In this document: piece after piece, positions 5,965-14,040 of the stretch
Position numbering within the stretch: position 1 is the first letter of the stretch
Layout: each line of letters starts with the position of its first letter
Source of the DNA: W11650 sp963545585
GTDB taxonomy: Bacteria; Bacillota; Clostridia; Lachnospirales; Vallitaleaceae
Assembly (NCBI GenBank): GCA_963545585.1
Contig: CAUUKX010000031.1
Coordinates: 1-20,729 of the forward strand
DNA length: 20,729 nucleotides
Reading direction: 5' to 3'
The notes under the pieces: model-generated
Database searches by the model: none
What the model was told of the DNA's origin: nothing
Seen by the model: only the letters and a program-made list of their open reading frames with translations
Translations under genes and position numbers: made by a program

Positions 5965-8221
5965 CAATGATCACCTCTCCGTTTCGGGAAAAATGCAGAA
6001 AAATTGCGCCGTCCCAAGCTGTTACCCGACTTTGCGTCCCCCGCTCCGCCAACTCCTGCATCAACAGCGGCGAAGGATGTCCGTATCTATTATACAGGCC
6101 GCAGGAAATGATTGCAAGCTTTGGTTTGGTCATTGCTAAAAACTCCGGGCTGCTGGAATATTTGGAACCGTGATGCGCTGTTTTTAAAACGGTAATCTCA
6201 TTTAACATCCCTCTTTCTAAAAGAAGCTCCTCCACCTCCCGGCCAATATCACCAGTAAATAAAGTTTTACTGCCGCAATACTCCATTTCCGCCACAAAGG
6301 AAAAATCATTGCTCGTCCAAATCATTTCTTCCGCTTTCGGATAAAGAAATTGAAAGCCCAAATCCGCTATCTCAATCCGGTCTCCCGTCTGCCAATACAA
6401 AACCGGCACCTGATATTTCGCAGCCAATTTCAGCAGCTGGTAATAACTCTCCCGCACCTTTCTCAATTCTTTATTTTCCAAATCAGTCTCACCTATCTGC
6501 CGGTAGCTTTCAGCAATGCCGATACTGCCGACCGGATACGCCGCCAGCAAATTTTCCAAACCGCCGGCATGATCCTTGTCCAAATGCGACAGTAAAATCA
6601 TATCAATCCTGTATTTCCCTCGGTACTGCAAATAAGCGGCCGTGCTTTTATTGGCCGTCAGTCCGGCGTCAATCACCAATGTTTTATTTCGGTATTCAAT
6701 CACCATTGACTCGGCCTGCCCGACATTAAGCATCCCTAACTGCGGCTGCCAGGTGTAGGGAATAAAAATAATCAGTGCAAACAACAGCCCCCACAGCAGC
6801 TTTTTTCGGCGGCTGAGCAAAGCAGCTAAAATAATCGCATAAAATAAGACTATCTCCCCCGGCCGCATCGCCCGAATGGGAACTTCGCTAAACGGAAGTC
6901 GGGCTAACAGCGCTGCCGCCCCCATTGCCGCCTGCGCTGCATAATAACCGCTGCCCGCTATAATTTGTGCTGCTGCCGTAGAAAACCCGCTAAACAGCAA
7001 AGCCACGCCGCCAATCCCCAGAAAATAAGAAATGGCCGGGACAATCCATAAGTTGGCCAACACTGCCGACAGTGAAAAATAATGAAAAAACAAGCTAAAA
7101 ACCGGCAATAAAGCCACTTGAATAATCACGGTCAAGCCCATCATTTGGACATATTTAGGCTTATCGGCTAACAAAAACGGATGCAGAAACAAAATAGCGC
7201 CAACACTGATAAAAGAAAGCAAAAAACCAATATCATAAATATAAAAAGGATTATAAAGCAACAATAAGAGCAAAGTCAATAAATACGCTGTTTTCGGCTC
7301 TTTTGCCCGGTTGAAAAAATATGAGCCCTGTAAAATTCCAAACATCAGCACCGCCCTAACGGTCGAAGCCTGACCGCCGGTAAAAACCGTGAAAAAAAGC
7401 AGCACCGTCATGATAATGCCAAATTGAATCGCATACGGCAGCGGCAATTTTTTTAAGATCATATTGAGCAGCAACGCCAATAGCCCAACATGCAGCCCTG
7501 ATACCGCCAGCACATGACTGACCCCGGTTTTCTTGAAGTTTTCCGCTAATTCCCGGTCCAGCCCGCTCCGATCACCGGCAAACAGGCTTAAAAACAGCCC
7601 CTTTTCTTTTTCCGGCAAATAATAGCTGCTTTGCCTGCCTGCCCATTCCCGAAAGCGCTGTATCAGGTTTGGCTGGATGACTTTTCTATCCTTGATTTCC
7701 ACCTTTTTCAGCTGATAATATATATTTTTTCCCTTAAAATAGCTTTTTTGATCCCATTCGCCCGGATTTTTAGGCGACGCCACAGCAGACAGCTTGCCCG
7801 CTGCCGTAATCTGACTATTTACTTGCATTTTTTCGGAAGAATAAAATTGAAACTTAAGATGGGATGGAAAGAAATCCGCCTGTCCAAAAGCAATTTCCTC
7901 TGCTTGAACATAATACTCATACCCTTTGGCTCGCTCTCTTTGAAAAATGATGCGCCCGCTGACTTGGCAGTTTTGCCCTAAATACTCGTCTATGCTTCGG
8001 CTCTGCTGTTCAAAAATATAATACCGAATCCCAAAACAAAGCAGGCAAAGCAGCAGCAAAATCATCATTTTTCGCTTTGCGCAAAACCGCTGCCGCCAGC
8101 CCGATTGCCTATCGTTAGCTGGTACTCCCCCCGGCGTCGTCTCCTCCTTTTGAAGCCATGACCGCTCCGGCATCGCTTGAGCAGCTGCTCGGCTGTTTGT
8201 TTTCGGCCGCATATCATCCAT
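5957..8221 (-). CDS. comEC: ComEC/Rec2 DNA-internalization channel protein
   Basis: ComEC forms the inner-membrane channel that takes up single-stranded DNA in natural transformation. The 754-residue protein has normal full-length domain order. There is a first membrane segment near 51-67, an OB/DUF4131-type outside domain (about 70-190), and a competence domain with V-S-G-L-H-V-G-L-L (240-248) and many membrane helices to about 490. A C-terminal metallo-beta-lactamase-like domain follows, with H-L-D-K-D-H (546-551), F-T-G-D (655-658) and H-H-G-S (683-686). All motifs look intact. AAAGGGGGAT precedes the ATG. The 3' end overlaps holA. A comEA-like gene lies about 6.5 kb away, beyond the two-component genes and the insert, not directly upstream as usual. 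Confidence 0.93.
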   Translation of the reverse strand: MDDMRPKTNSRAAAQAMPERSWLQKEETTPGGVPANDRQSGWRQRFCAKRKMMILLLLCLLCFGIRYYIFEQQSRSIDEYLGQNCQVSGRIIFQRERAKGYEYYVQAEEIAFGQADFFPSHLKFQFYSSEKMQVNSQITAAGKLSAVASPKNPGEWDQKSYFKGKNIYYQLKKVEIKDRKVIQPNLIQRFREWAGRQSSYYLPEKEKGLFLSLFAGDRSGLDRELAENFKKTGVSHVLAVSGLHVGLLALLLNMILKKLPLPYAIQFGIIMTVLLFFTVFTGGQASTVRAVLMFGILQGSYFFNRAKEPKTAYLLTLLLLLLYNPFYIYDIGFLLSFISVGAILFLHPFLLADKPKYVQMMGLTVIIQVALLPVFSLFFHYFSLSAVLANLWIVPAISYFLGIGGVALLFSGFSTAAAQIIAGSGYYAAQAAMGAAALLARLPFSEVPIRAMRPGEIVLFYAIILAALLSRRKKLLWGLLFALIIFIPYTWQPQLGMLNVGQAESMVIEYRNKTLVIDAGLTANKSTAAYLQYRGKYRIDMILLSHLDKDHAGGLENLLAAYPVGSIGIAESYRQIGETDLENKELRKVRESYYQLLKLAAKYQVPVLYWQTGDRIEIADLGFQFLYPKAEEMIWTSNDFSFVAEMEYCGSKTLFTGDIGREVEELLLERGMLNEITVLKTAHHGSKYSSSPEFLAMTKPKLAIISCGLYNRYGHPSPLLMQELAERGTQSRVTAWDGAIFLHFSRNGEVIIDE

Positions 8222-8370
8222 TTCGCTAATCCCCCTTTACAAACGCTGCTTACTTTCCTTTCAGCAAACTACGACCCTGACTTGCCATATTTGTAAAACC
8301 GCCTTCTTACCGGCGCTTACAGGCAGCCTTATTTCTGTTTGCACACAAATTAAAATCCTCTTTCTTACAA

Positions 8371-8465
8371 TCTCAACTTTTCCATGTTCGCCAGAACAGT
8401 CTTTTTAAGTAGGTCGCCCACCGGGGTAGAAATGCACCGCCCTTTAATCAGGGGAAATTTGAGTT
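8371..8465 (-). repeat. Dispersed repeat A, copy 3 (inverted orientation)
   Basis: Read on the minus strand this runs AACTCAAATTTCCCC … TTAAAAAGACTGTTCT … GAACATGGAAAAGTTGAGATT and aligns with the copies at 3492-3590 and 15575-15675. Its left end overlaps the stop codon of the GerMN gene by two bases. It lies between the GerMN and comEC genes. The rest of that gap (8222-8370) shows no gene. Confidence 0.75.
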
Positions 8466-9423
8466 ACAATGACTCAACGTATACTAAATTCTTTCGAAAC
8501 AGCATTTTCAGCGCCAGCGTTTCATTATATTTTTCCGGATTTTCACCATTGATTAAAAATTGAACATACTCCACTTTTTCCAGCGATGCTAAACTGTTAA
8601 CAATAGAATAAATCAGGAAAAACTTATTCGCACCCATTTCCGCATAAGCCTTGACAAAATCCTGATCAAAATCCACATAACAAACTCCGCTGCGGACTCG
8701 GACATCATTCACCGTAATATTCCCGTCCAGAAGACTCTTTAATTCAGGCTCTGCCGGATTCTTCTGCAAGGCAGCAAGCAAAGCCCGTCCCCTACTCTCA
8801 TAAACTGACCGGCTGACATTTTTTCTGACAGCCGTCAACTTGCCCCTCTGTCCATCAAAAAAATACAGTGTTTCCGTTTCGGTAATTATCCGCTCCGTAC
8901 TGTCGACAAAAGACAAATAGGCGTCCCCAACCTTGCGCTCAAACGCCAAATGCCGGTCAAGCGATGACAAAGGCATCCCTTCTTCATAAAGGTAAATTCT
9001 ATCCAATCCAGAAAATCCAGAAAAGGTATGAACCAGTGCCGCTTCGCATAAGCCCTGCTGCAAATCCGGCATTTTCGCATAGCCCTGCTTAAAATTAATC
9101 TCAACTGCCGTTTCGTTTTGCCGCAAAATGCTGTAATACTCAATTTCCGGCGAAAACACAGTCGGCAGCCCTCTTTCCGGAAAGCCCGCCAAAAGAAGCC
9201 GCATTGCCCTTTCTAAATTTTCCGGCGTCGCCTCATCCGAAATATCCGTCGGCACCGCCCGCCAGTTACCCGCTTCATCCGGCAAAAAAATCGAAATGCC
9301 CTTGCCCGCCTGACTTTGCTTCAATAAATACCAGACCGCTGCTGCCGTTACAAACAGTAATAAAATTATCAGTATTTTTTTCTTCATCTTTATATCTGCT
9401 TTCTGAAAAAACTTTCTTCCCAA
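8464..9423 (-). CDS. Membrane-anchored protein with two GerMN domains
   Basis: The 319-residue protein has a single N-terminal membrane segment (about 16-34) with a basic flank and no lipobox cysteine. Two GerMN-type domains follow: about 65-152 (…R-A-M-R-L-L-L-A-G-F-P…G-L-D-R-I-Y-L-Y) and 206-300 (…R-A-L-L-A-A-L…V-Y-V-D-F-D-type strand, then E-Y-V-Q-F-L-I-N-G). GerMN domains occur in the Bacillus germination/sporulation protein GerM and in actinobacterial LpqB; they are thought to bind cell-wall components or protein partners. The TTG start at 9421-9423 has a good GAGGGAAG site. An in-frame ATG at 9385-9387 has a poorer one but starts at the typical MKKKILIILL. The gene follows the sensor kinase, as lpqB follows mtrB. 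Confidence 0.8.
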   Translation of the reverse strand: MGRKFFQKADIKMKKKILIILLLFVTAAAVWYLLKQSQAGKGISIFLPDEAGNWRAVPTDISDEATPENLERAMRLLLAGFPERGLPTVFSPEIEYYSILRQNETAVEINFKQGYAKMPDLQQGLCEAALVHTFSGFSGLDRIYLYEEGMPLSSLDRHLAFERKVGDAYLSFVDSTERIITETETLYFFDGQRGKLTAVRKNVSRSVYESRGRALLAALQKNPAEPELKSLLDGNITVNDVRVRSGVCYVDFDQDFVKAYAEMGANKFFLIYSIVNSLASLEKVEYVQFLINGENPEKYNETLALKMLFRKNLVYVESL

Positions 9424-9582
9424 TTCCGCTTCCCTCTTATTAAGAACTTTAAGAACTTTTCTGCGCAGCCCTGCCGAAAGGCTTCATCTTTTTGCGCAAA
9501 CAAAAATCTGCCAATCCAAGCGCGAAGTAAACCGCCCCCCTCTTGGCCGGACATTCGGCGAACCATTAAATTAATAAGCCTA

Positions 9583-10980
9583 TTAAGTTCTGTATTTTAA
9601 CGGCAAAGTAATCGCAAACACCGAACCTTGACCAATCTCGCTGCGGCACTGAATATTGCCCTGATGCAGCAAAACCGCCTGTCTGGCAATCGCAAGCCCC
9701 AAACCGGTACCGCCGGTTTCCCTCGACCTGGCCTTATCGACCCGATAAAAGCGATCAAAAATATGATATATTTCTTCCTCTGTAATCCCAATCCCCGTAT
9801 CTATAATTTCAACGGTAAAGTTTTTCAGATCACCATCTAATTTGGCATGAATCACACCGTTTTCCTGATTGTATTTGATTGCATTTTCCACCAAATTGCT
9901 GAACGCCAAAGTAATCTGAATCTCATCCAGTTCCGCCTGAATCTCCCGGCTGCTTTCAAAAAACATCTGAATTCCCTTTTTATCAGCCAGCGGCTTTAAG
10001 CGTTTCATCACCGTTTCCAGCAGCTCATTCACTGAAATTTCCTTAATGTTAAGGGCAGTTGATTGGTTGCCCATTTTTGACAAAGTCAGCAAATCATTGA
10101 TAATCCGGTTTTCCCGCTCCACTTCATTACTGATATCCTGCAAAAACTCCTGATACAGCTCTTCTTCGATATTGCTTTGTCCCAGCAACGAATCGCTCAA
10201 CACCTTGATCGAACTCAGCGGCGTTTTCAGTTCATGGCTGACATTGGCCACAAACTGCTTATGATTTTCCTCAATATCCTTTAAATTGCGAATCATATGA
10301 TTCGCTGCGCTAATAATTTCATCAATCTCCTTGGCTCGCTCATCGCCCTTAATCTCATCAAAATTACCATCCTTAATCCGGTTCAGTTGTCTGGTCAGCT
10401 CAGTAAACGGCTTAGTAATAAAACCGGACAGCCAGAAGCTTGCCATCAAAATCAAAAAAATCACCGAAACAATCACACCCAAACCAGCATATATCATCAT
10501 CCGCAGTGTCGCCATTACCTCACGGTTAGAAGCCATCACCACCACTACGCCTTGAATCACATCGCTGTCAATACTCTTAGCTGGCAAGACCACCATCCGC
10601 ACTTCCCTTTGCTTGGCATAGGCATAGGACAGCTTTCCGTTCAAAGCCTGAATCACCTCCGGCACTGCATAAAGCTTTCCCCGATCAATATCCTCTGTAT
10701 CATAAATCACACTGGCCTGACGGTTCAAAATTAAAACCCGATGACTTACCTCCGCAAAAACCGATAATTTCTCCAGTTCATAATAATAACGGTTAAAAAA
10801 GTTTTGCGCCGCCAACTCACCCGCAATCATGTTGGCCTCCATCGCCATCTTCCGCTCCAACTCCCGATTATAATTATTATAAACCAAAAAAGCCATGATA
10901 AAAGTAACCGTCAAGATTCCGATCACGCCGATTGATACAAAAGCAATATTCAATTGATTCTGTATACTTCTCTTCTTCAT
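9583..10980 (-). CDS. Sensor histidine kinase (WalK/PhoR-like)
   Basis: This 465-residue membrane histidine kinase has membrane segment 1 (about 14-34), an outside sensor region (35-160), membrane segment 2 (163-185), HAMP (186-238), and HisKA with V-S-H-E-L-K-T-P (phospho-acceptor H249). The ATPase domain follows, with the N-box N-L-V-E-N-A-I-K-Y (362-370), D-T-G-I-G (394-398) and G-G-T-G-L-G-L-A (423-430). It is complete. The ATG at 10978-10980 follows GGGAG and fits MKKRSIQNQL; a start 19 codons upstream is less likely. The probable partner regulator is at 14041-14739, on the other side of the methylase/ATPase insert. The signal is unknown, but the GerMN neighbour and MurJ-like gene nearby hint at the cell envelope. 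Confidence 0.9.
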   Translation of the reverse strand: MKKRSIQNQLNIAFVSIGVIGILTVTFIMAFLVYNNYNRELERKMAMEANMIAGELAAQNFFNRYYYELEKLSVFAEVSHRVLILNRQASVIYDTEDIDRGKLYAVPEVIQALNGKLSYAYAKQREVRMVVLPAKSIDSDVIQGVVVVMASNREVMATLRMMIYAGLGVIVSVIFLILMASFWLSGFITKPFTELTRQLNRIKDGNFDEIKGDERAKEIDEIISAANHMIRNLKDIEENHKQFVANVSHELKTPLSSIKVLSDSLLGQSNIEEELYQEFLQDISNEVERENRIINDLLTLSKMGNQSTALNIKEISVNELLETVMKRLKPLADKKGIQMFFESSREIQAELDEIQITLAFSNLVENAIKYNQENGVIHAKLDGDLKNFTVEIIDTGIGITEEEIYHIFDRFYRVDKARSRETGGTGLGLAIARQAVLLHQGNIQCRSEIGQGSVFAITLPLKYRT

Positions 10981-11087
10981 GCTTCTCCCATTACCCAATC
11001 CCGTGGTTTTCAAAATAAAACATTCCGCTACGACCAATCATCAAAATAGCAACCGCCGGTCTATTCAAACCTTTATCCAATCCTATC

Positions 11088-11111
11088 AAAAAGCTCTTTC
11101 TTGTTAAGAAA
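11088..11111 (-). terminator. Possible weak terminator after the ATPase gene
   Basis: Five bases past the ATPase stop codon the minus strand reads TTTCTT-AAC-AAGAAA, then GAGCTTTTTG. The six-pair stem is AT-rich and the T-run starts four bases after it, so it is weak. The remaining 11037-11087 stretch before the kinase start shows no gene and no convincing promoter. Confidence 0.3.
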
Positions 11112-11115
11112 TTAA

Positions 11116-12714
11116 CTATACCTTAATTGTGATAGAAAATATTCTACTTGCCACCGCATTGTATGATTTAATAAAATTCTTTTTGAACTCTTCAACCAGT
11201 TCCGTATTATCATTAGCCCAAAATTCAAATAGCTTTGTCGAATTAAAAATCATCTCATGATCAGCAAACCATTTTTTATATTTTTCTCTATCCTTTTCTT
11301 TATTATATCTGTATGAATTCGGCCCATTCTCCTTGAAATAGGTCCAATTCATGTCTACTTTAGCAGCATTTTCCCAATATGGGTGCTCTGATTCCAAACT
11401 TAAAATATATTTATATATTACTTCCTCTGGCCTTACAGCCCCTGGTAATTTTATTATATTATCCAACTTCTCTCTTAACTGTTTCGGAATTATTTGCAAA
11501 TCTTTATCCTTTACATCTCCATCAAGTACAATAAGTACATTACCAAAGTATGATATATCGCCCGTATATAAACTTAATAACTGAGTACAACCAATTTTGA
11601 CATCTACAATCTCTACATAAGGCAAATATTCTGGCACTAGTTTGCTTATAAACCATCTATTCTCTTCATCTTCTGAGTAAACCTTTACTTTATTTGAATT
11701 TTGCAGCATAGATTCCACCAATAAATCATTTTCAATTGTTGAATAATCAGGATTCCGCTTCATTTCCAAACGCCTGTTCCCATTTGTAAAATAATACAAT
11801 TCAACATTATTCTTACTATCATTATTATGTGCTGTCTTATTCCAAATATGCTTAAGTAAATCCGAACTATGAGTTGTAACCACAACTTGTATATTGTTTT
11901 CCTTTGCTTCCTTTATCAACAAATCAATCAGCCTCTTTTGTGCTGCTGGATGAAGTGTTGCATCTATTTCATCAATCAGCAAAAGTCCCCCTGTCCACTC
12001 TTCTCTGTTCTTTTTCAATCTCTTAAAAGAAAGAATAGACATTAAAATCTGCCCTAGATTATCTTGACCAGATGAATTGGTAAGATAATCATATTTATCC
12101 GTTTCTATTCCAACACCTTTTTTCTTATCCGTTTCTCCTATTGAGTAATTGCTAACATCCATAACCGTATCATATAGTGATAATATCTGCCTATATTGCT
12201 CAACAAACCACTTTTTGTGTTCTTCATCTGTAAACTTTATCTTGTTTGTAGTTATTTTATCCTCATTAGCTTCACCTATAGGGAATAATCTAGATAGCCC
12301 TAAATAGACTACAGGTATCTGCATTTTAGCTTCTGTTTTTTTCCCATCTTCAAGTAATTTTAATGGAATAACTCTAAATCGCTCTTTCCCACTATCATTT
12401 TGCCAAGCAGTTCTAAATTTTCTATAGTCTATTATGTTATCACTTTCATCAACTATATCTATTTGTATTCTATCTGAGCCTGATGTATCATATTTTTTGC
12501 TTCCATGAAAAATCTCACTAAATTCTGCTCTAAATTGCCCCTCGGAATAAGTGGTCCCTTCTTTCTTCTTTAATTCACCACTGTTGGCCAATATCCCCAA
12601 AATCGTAGATTTCCCTGTTGAATTTCGACCAGCTAAAACTGTTAATCTTTTTCCTAATAAAATATCCATATTCTTAAATTGTCTAAAATCATTCAATTTT
12701 AATAGCTTATACAT
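11116..12714 (-). CDS. AAA/ABC-type ATPase with OLD/TOPRIM-like C-terminal domain
   Basis: In this 532-residue soluble protein, residues 1-290 form an SMC/ABC-like ATPase: Walker A G-R-N-S-T-G-K-S-T (29-37), a signature-like S-S-G-Q (214-217), Walker B L-L-L-I-D-E-I-D (244-251) and an H-loop T-T-H-S-S-D (280-285). The C-terminal part has a TOPRIM-like pattern: acidic Y-S-E-D-E-E (346-351), V-L-D-G-D (397-401) and L-P-G…R-P-E-E (423-431), as in OLD-family nucleases and Gabija GajA. A DUF4435-type fold is an alternative. Such proteins sense phage or DNA ends and cut nucleic acid; here that is inference. The gene starts 13 bases after the methyltransferase stop, with GGGGAG as its site. The region is clearly AT-richer than its flanks. 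Confidence 0.75.
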   Translation of the reverse strand: MYKLLKLNDFRQFKNMDILLGKRLTVLAGRNSTGKSTILGILANSGELKKKEGTTYSEGQFRAEFSEIFHGSKKYDTSGSDRIQIDIVDESDNIIDYRKFRTAWQNDSGKERFRVIPLKLLEDGKKTEAKMQIPVVYLGLSRLFPIGEANEDKITTNKIKFTDEEHKKWFVEQYRQILSLYDTVMDVSNYSIGETDKKKGVGIETDKYDYLTNSSGQDNLGQILMSILSFKRLKKNREEWTGGLLLIDEIDATLHPAAQKRLIDLLIKEAKENNIQVVVTTHSSDLLKHIWNKTAHNNDSKNNVELYYFTNGNRRLEMKRNPDYSTIENDLLVESMLQNSNKVKVYSEDEENRWFISKLVPEYLPYVEIVDVKIGCTQLLSLYTGDISYFGNVLIVLDGDVKDKDLQIIPKQLREKLDNIIKLPGAVRPEEVIYKYILSLESEHPYWENAAKVDMNWTYFKENGPNSYRYNKEKDREKYKKWFADHEMIFNSTKLFEFWANDNTELVEEFKKNFIKSYNAVASRIFSITIKV

Positions 12715-12727
12715 TCCACTCTCCCCT

Positions 12728-13597
12728 TTACCGTAAATTCACGCATATTCCATTCTGTCGCAACTGATTATCTGTTGGAATCATATCTTGTCGCCTAAAT
12801 ATAATAATTTCACTTGCTTTTCGTTTTACAGCAGCACTATATTTTAAATCAAATCTTCTCAAAATATGGTTTTTGTAAATATCCGCAATATCCTGAACAT
12901 CATCATATGTAATAACCCAATCACAATTAACTTGATTGCATATCATTCTCTCAATTCTAACATGATCATCATATGAAAAGAAATTTAAATACAATTGTTT
13001 TCCTTTCTCGAAATATGGTGGATCAAAATACACAAATGCATTTTTCTGATATTTAGGTAAATATTTTTGAATAAATGAATTAACGTCTTTATTGTACAAA
13101 TGGATATGCTTTTTTTGATTTGCAATCTTAACAATACGTTCAATTAATGCTCTTCTGTTAAATCTTGCATCTATTCTCCAATTGCCTAACTGTTCCATCC
13201 CTCCAATTACGCCGCCTTTTATTATTCCCGACCTATTAGTTCTATTTAAATAAAATACTGCAAAGCCAAGCTCATAACTGTATCGGTTGCAATTATCAAG
13301 TACTTCTCTCTGCCTATTCCACTCATCTATAGTCAATTCAACATTTTGTATATCATTTATAAATCTATCCGTTTCTGTAAAAATCGCTCTCCAAAACGAA
13401 TATATTCCTTTATCCAAATCGTTAATTACTATATCATTAACAATCCCTTTTTCTAACAATTCTAATGCAATACCTGCTCCCCCAGCAAATGGCTCCACAT
13501 AGATTCCACCCACATGTCCGGTTTGCTTAATTAACAGCTCCATAAATGGTTCAAGTTTCCCTTTGCCTCCTGGATATCTCAATGGAGAATAAAACAT
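12728..13597 (-). CDS. D12-class DNA adenine N6-methyltransferase
   Basis: The 289-residue protein has the Dam/DpnM-type (PF02086) layout: R-Y-P-G-G-K at 7-12 (SAM-site N-terminal motif), E-P-F-A-G-G-A-G (35-42, motif I), N-R-T-N-R-S-G (118-124) and D-P-P-Y (192-195, catalytic motif IV). These enzymes transfer a methyl group from SAM to N6 of adenine in a short DNA site; the site cannot be predicted here. All key motifs are present, so it should be active. GGAGG lies just before the ATG. It begins one base after the stop of the ORF6N fragment and ends 13 bases before the ATPase, so the three genes look like one operon. Paired with the ATPase it could mark self DNA. Confidence 0.88.
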   Translation of the reverse strand: MFYSPLRYPGGKGKLEPFMELLIKQTGHVGGIYVEPFAGGAGIALELLEKGIVNDIVINDLDKGIYSFWRAIFTETDRFINDIQNVELTIDEWNRQREVLDNCNRYSYELGFAVFYLNRTNRSGIIKGGVIGGMEQLGNWRIDARFNRRALIERIVKIANQKKHIHLYNKDVNSFIQKYLPKYQKNAFVYFDPPYFEKGKQLYLNFFSYDDHVRIERMICNQVNCDWVITYDDVQDIADIYKNHILRRFDLKYSAAVKRKASEIIIFRRQDMIPTDNQLRQNGICVNLR

Positions 13598-13598
13598 A

Positions 13599-13829
13599 TC
13601 ATTCCTCCTTGTAAATTTCTACAGCCATTTTGTCAACTGTTTTATCTTTTTTCATATTTCGCTTAACTTGCTGATTAAAAACCTTCGTTTCATATCCATA
13701 AATCTCTGCAAGCTCAAAGTCCAGCATGACCTTCTGTCCCCTGACTATATAAATCTTTTTCGCAAGAAATTCTTGATTTACAAGCATTACCTCATCTTTT
13801 CTATCAATTTCTTCTGCCAAACCCTTCAC
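13599..13829 (-). CDS. Truncated ORF6N-domain protein
   Basis: This 76-residue protein has the N-terminal part of an ORF6N DNA-binding domain: I-Y-I-V-R-G-Q-K-V-M-L-D-F-E-L-A-E-I-Y-G followed by E-T-K-V-F-N-Q-Q-V-K-R-N. ORF6N domains normally continue with a P-x-D-F-x-F-Q-L-type strand and helix. Here the match stops abruptly and the last residues read D-K-T-V-D-K-M-A-V-E-I-Y-K-E-E. That suggests an in-frame internal deletion or fusion to a remnant. ORF6N proteins are common in phages and mobile regions, often as antirepressor-like regulators. The GTG start has AGGAG 7 bases upstream, and translation probably leads into the methyltransferase. It may be a remnant or a small regulator of the pair. 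Confidence 0.6.
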   Translation of the reverse strand: MKGLAEEIDRKDEVMLVNQEFLAKKIYIVRGQKVMLDFELAEIYGYETKVFNQQVKRNMKKDKTVDKMAVEIYKEE

Positions 13830-13855
13830 CCCCCAACTCCTCTCATCTCTACTAC

Positions 13856-13884
13856 CCTATAGCAAAACCATCCCCCCGCCGCAA
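13856..13884 (-). promoter_or_regulatory. Possible promoter of the methylase/ATPase operon
   Basis: On the minus strand TTGCGG (13879-13884) is spaced 17 bases from TATAGG (13856-13861), about 27 bases upstream of the ORF6N start codon. Both hexamers are imperfect, so this is tentative. It would give the insert its own transcription independent of the response regulator. Confidence 0.35.
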
Positions 13885-13947
13885 CATAAACTCATAACAT
13901 CCCTTTATCAGATGAGCATTTCCCCTTCTTCTCATTTTCTCGCCCAG

Positions 13948-14038
13948 CCGGAGCGAAATAGTTTGACACGCAGTTCAACTGTTTGAAGCGCCCGCAAGGC
14001 GCAAGTTTTGAACAAGTGTCAAACTATTTTGCGACCGG
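13948..14038. repeat. Palindromic repeat B, copy 1
   Basis: A 91-base hairpin two bases past the response regulator stop. CCGG ends are followed by an unpaired conserved GAGCG/GCGAC step. A 14-pair perfect stem follows (13956-13969 with 14016-14029), then GTTCAA/TTGAAC (13973-13978 with 14008-14013) and the tip GCGCC-CGCAA-GGCGC (13988-14002). The loop half and ends match the copy at 15481-15573, but the main stem has a different sequence. The rest of 13830-14040 shows only the possible promoter. Confidence 0.8.
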
Positions 14039-14040
14039 GT

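Noticed and set aside
9463..9500. TGCGCA … TGCGCA flanking a GCC/GGC arm between the GerMN and kinase genes
   Set aside because: Short, poorly nested pairing with no T-run on the coding strand; not convincing as a terminator or repeat.
10981..11037. 19-codon upstream extension of the kinase
   Set aside because: The ATG at 10980 has GGGAG nearby and a typical basic N-terminus; the extension lacks a ribosome site.
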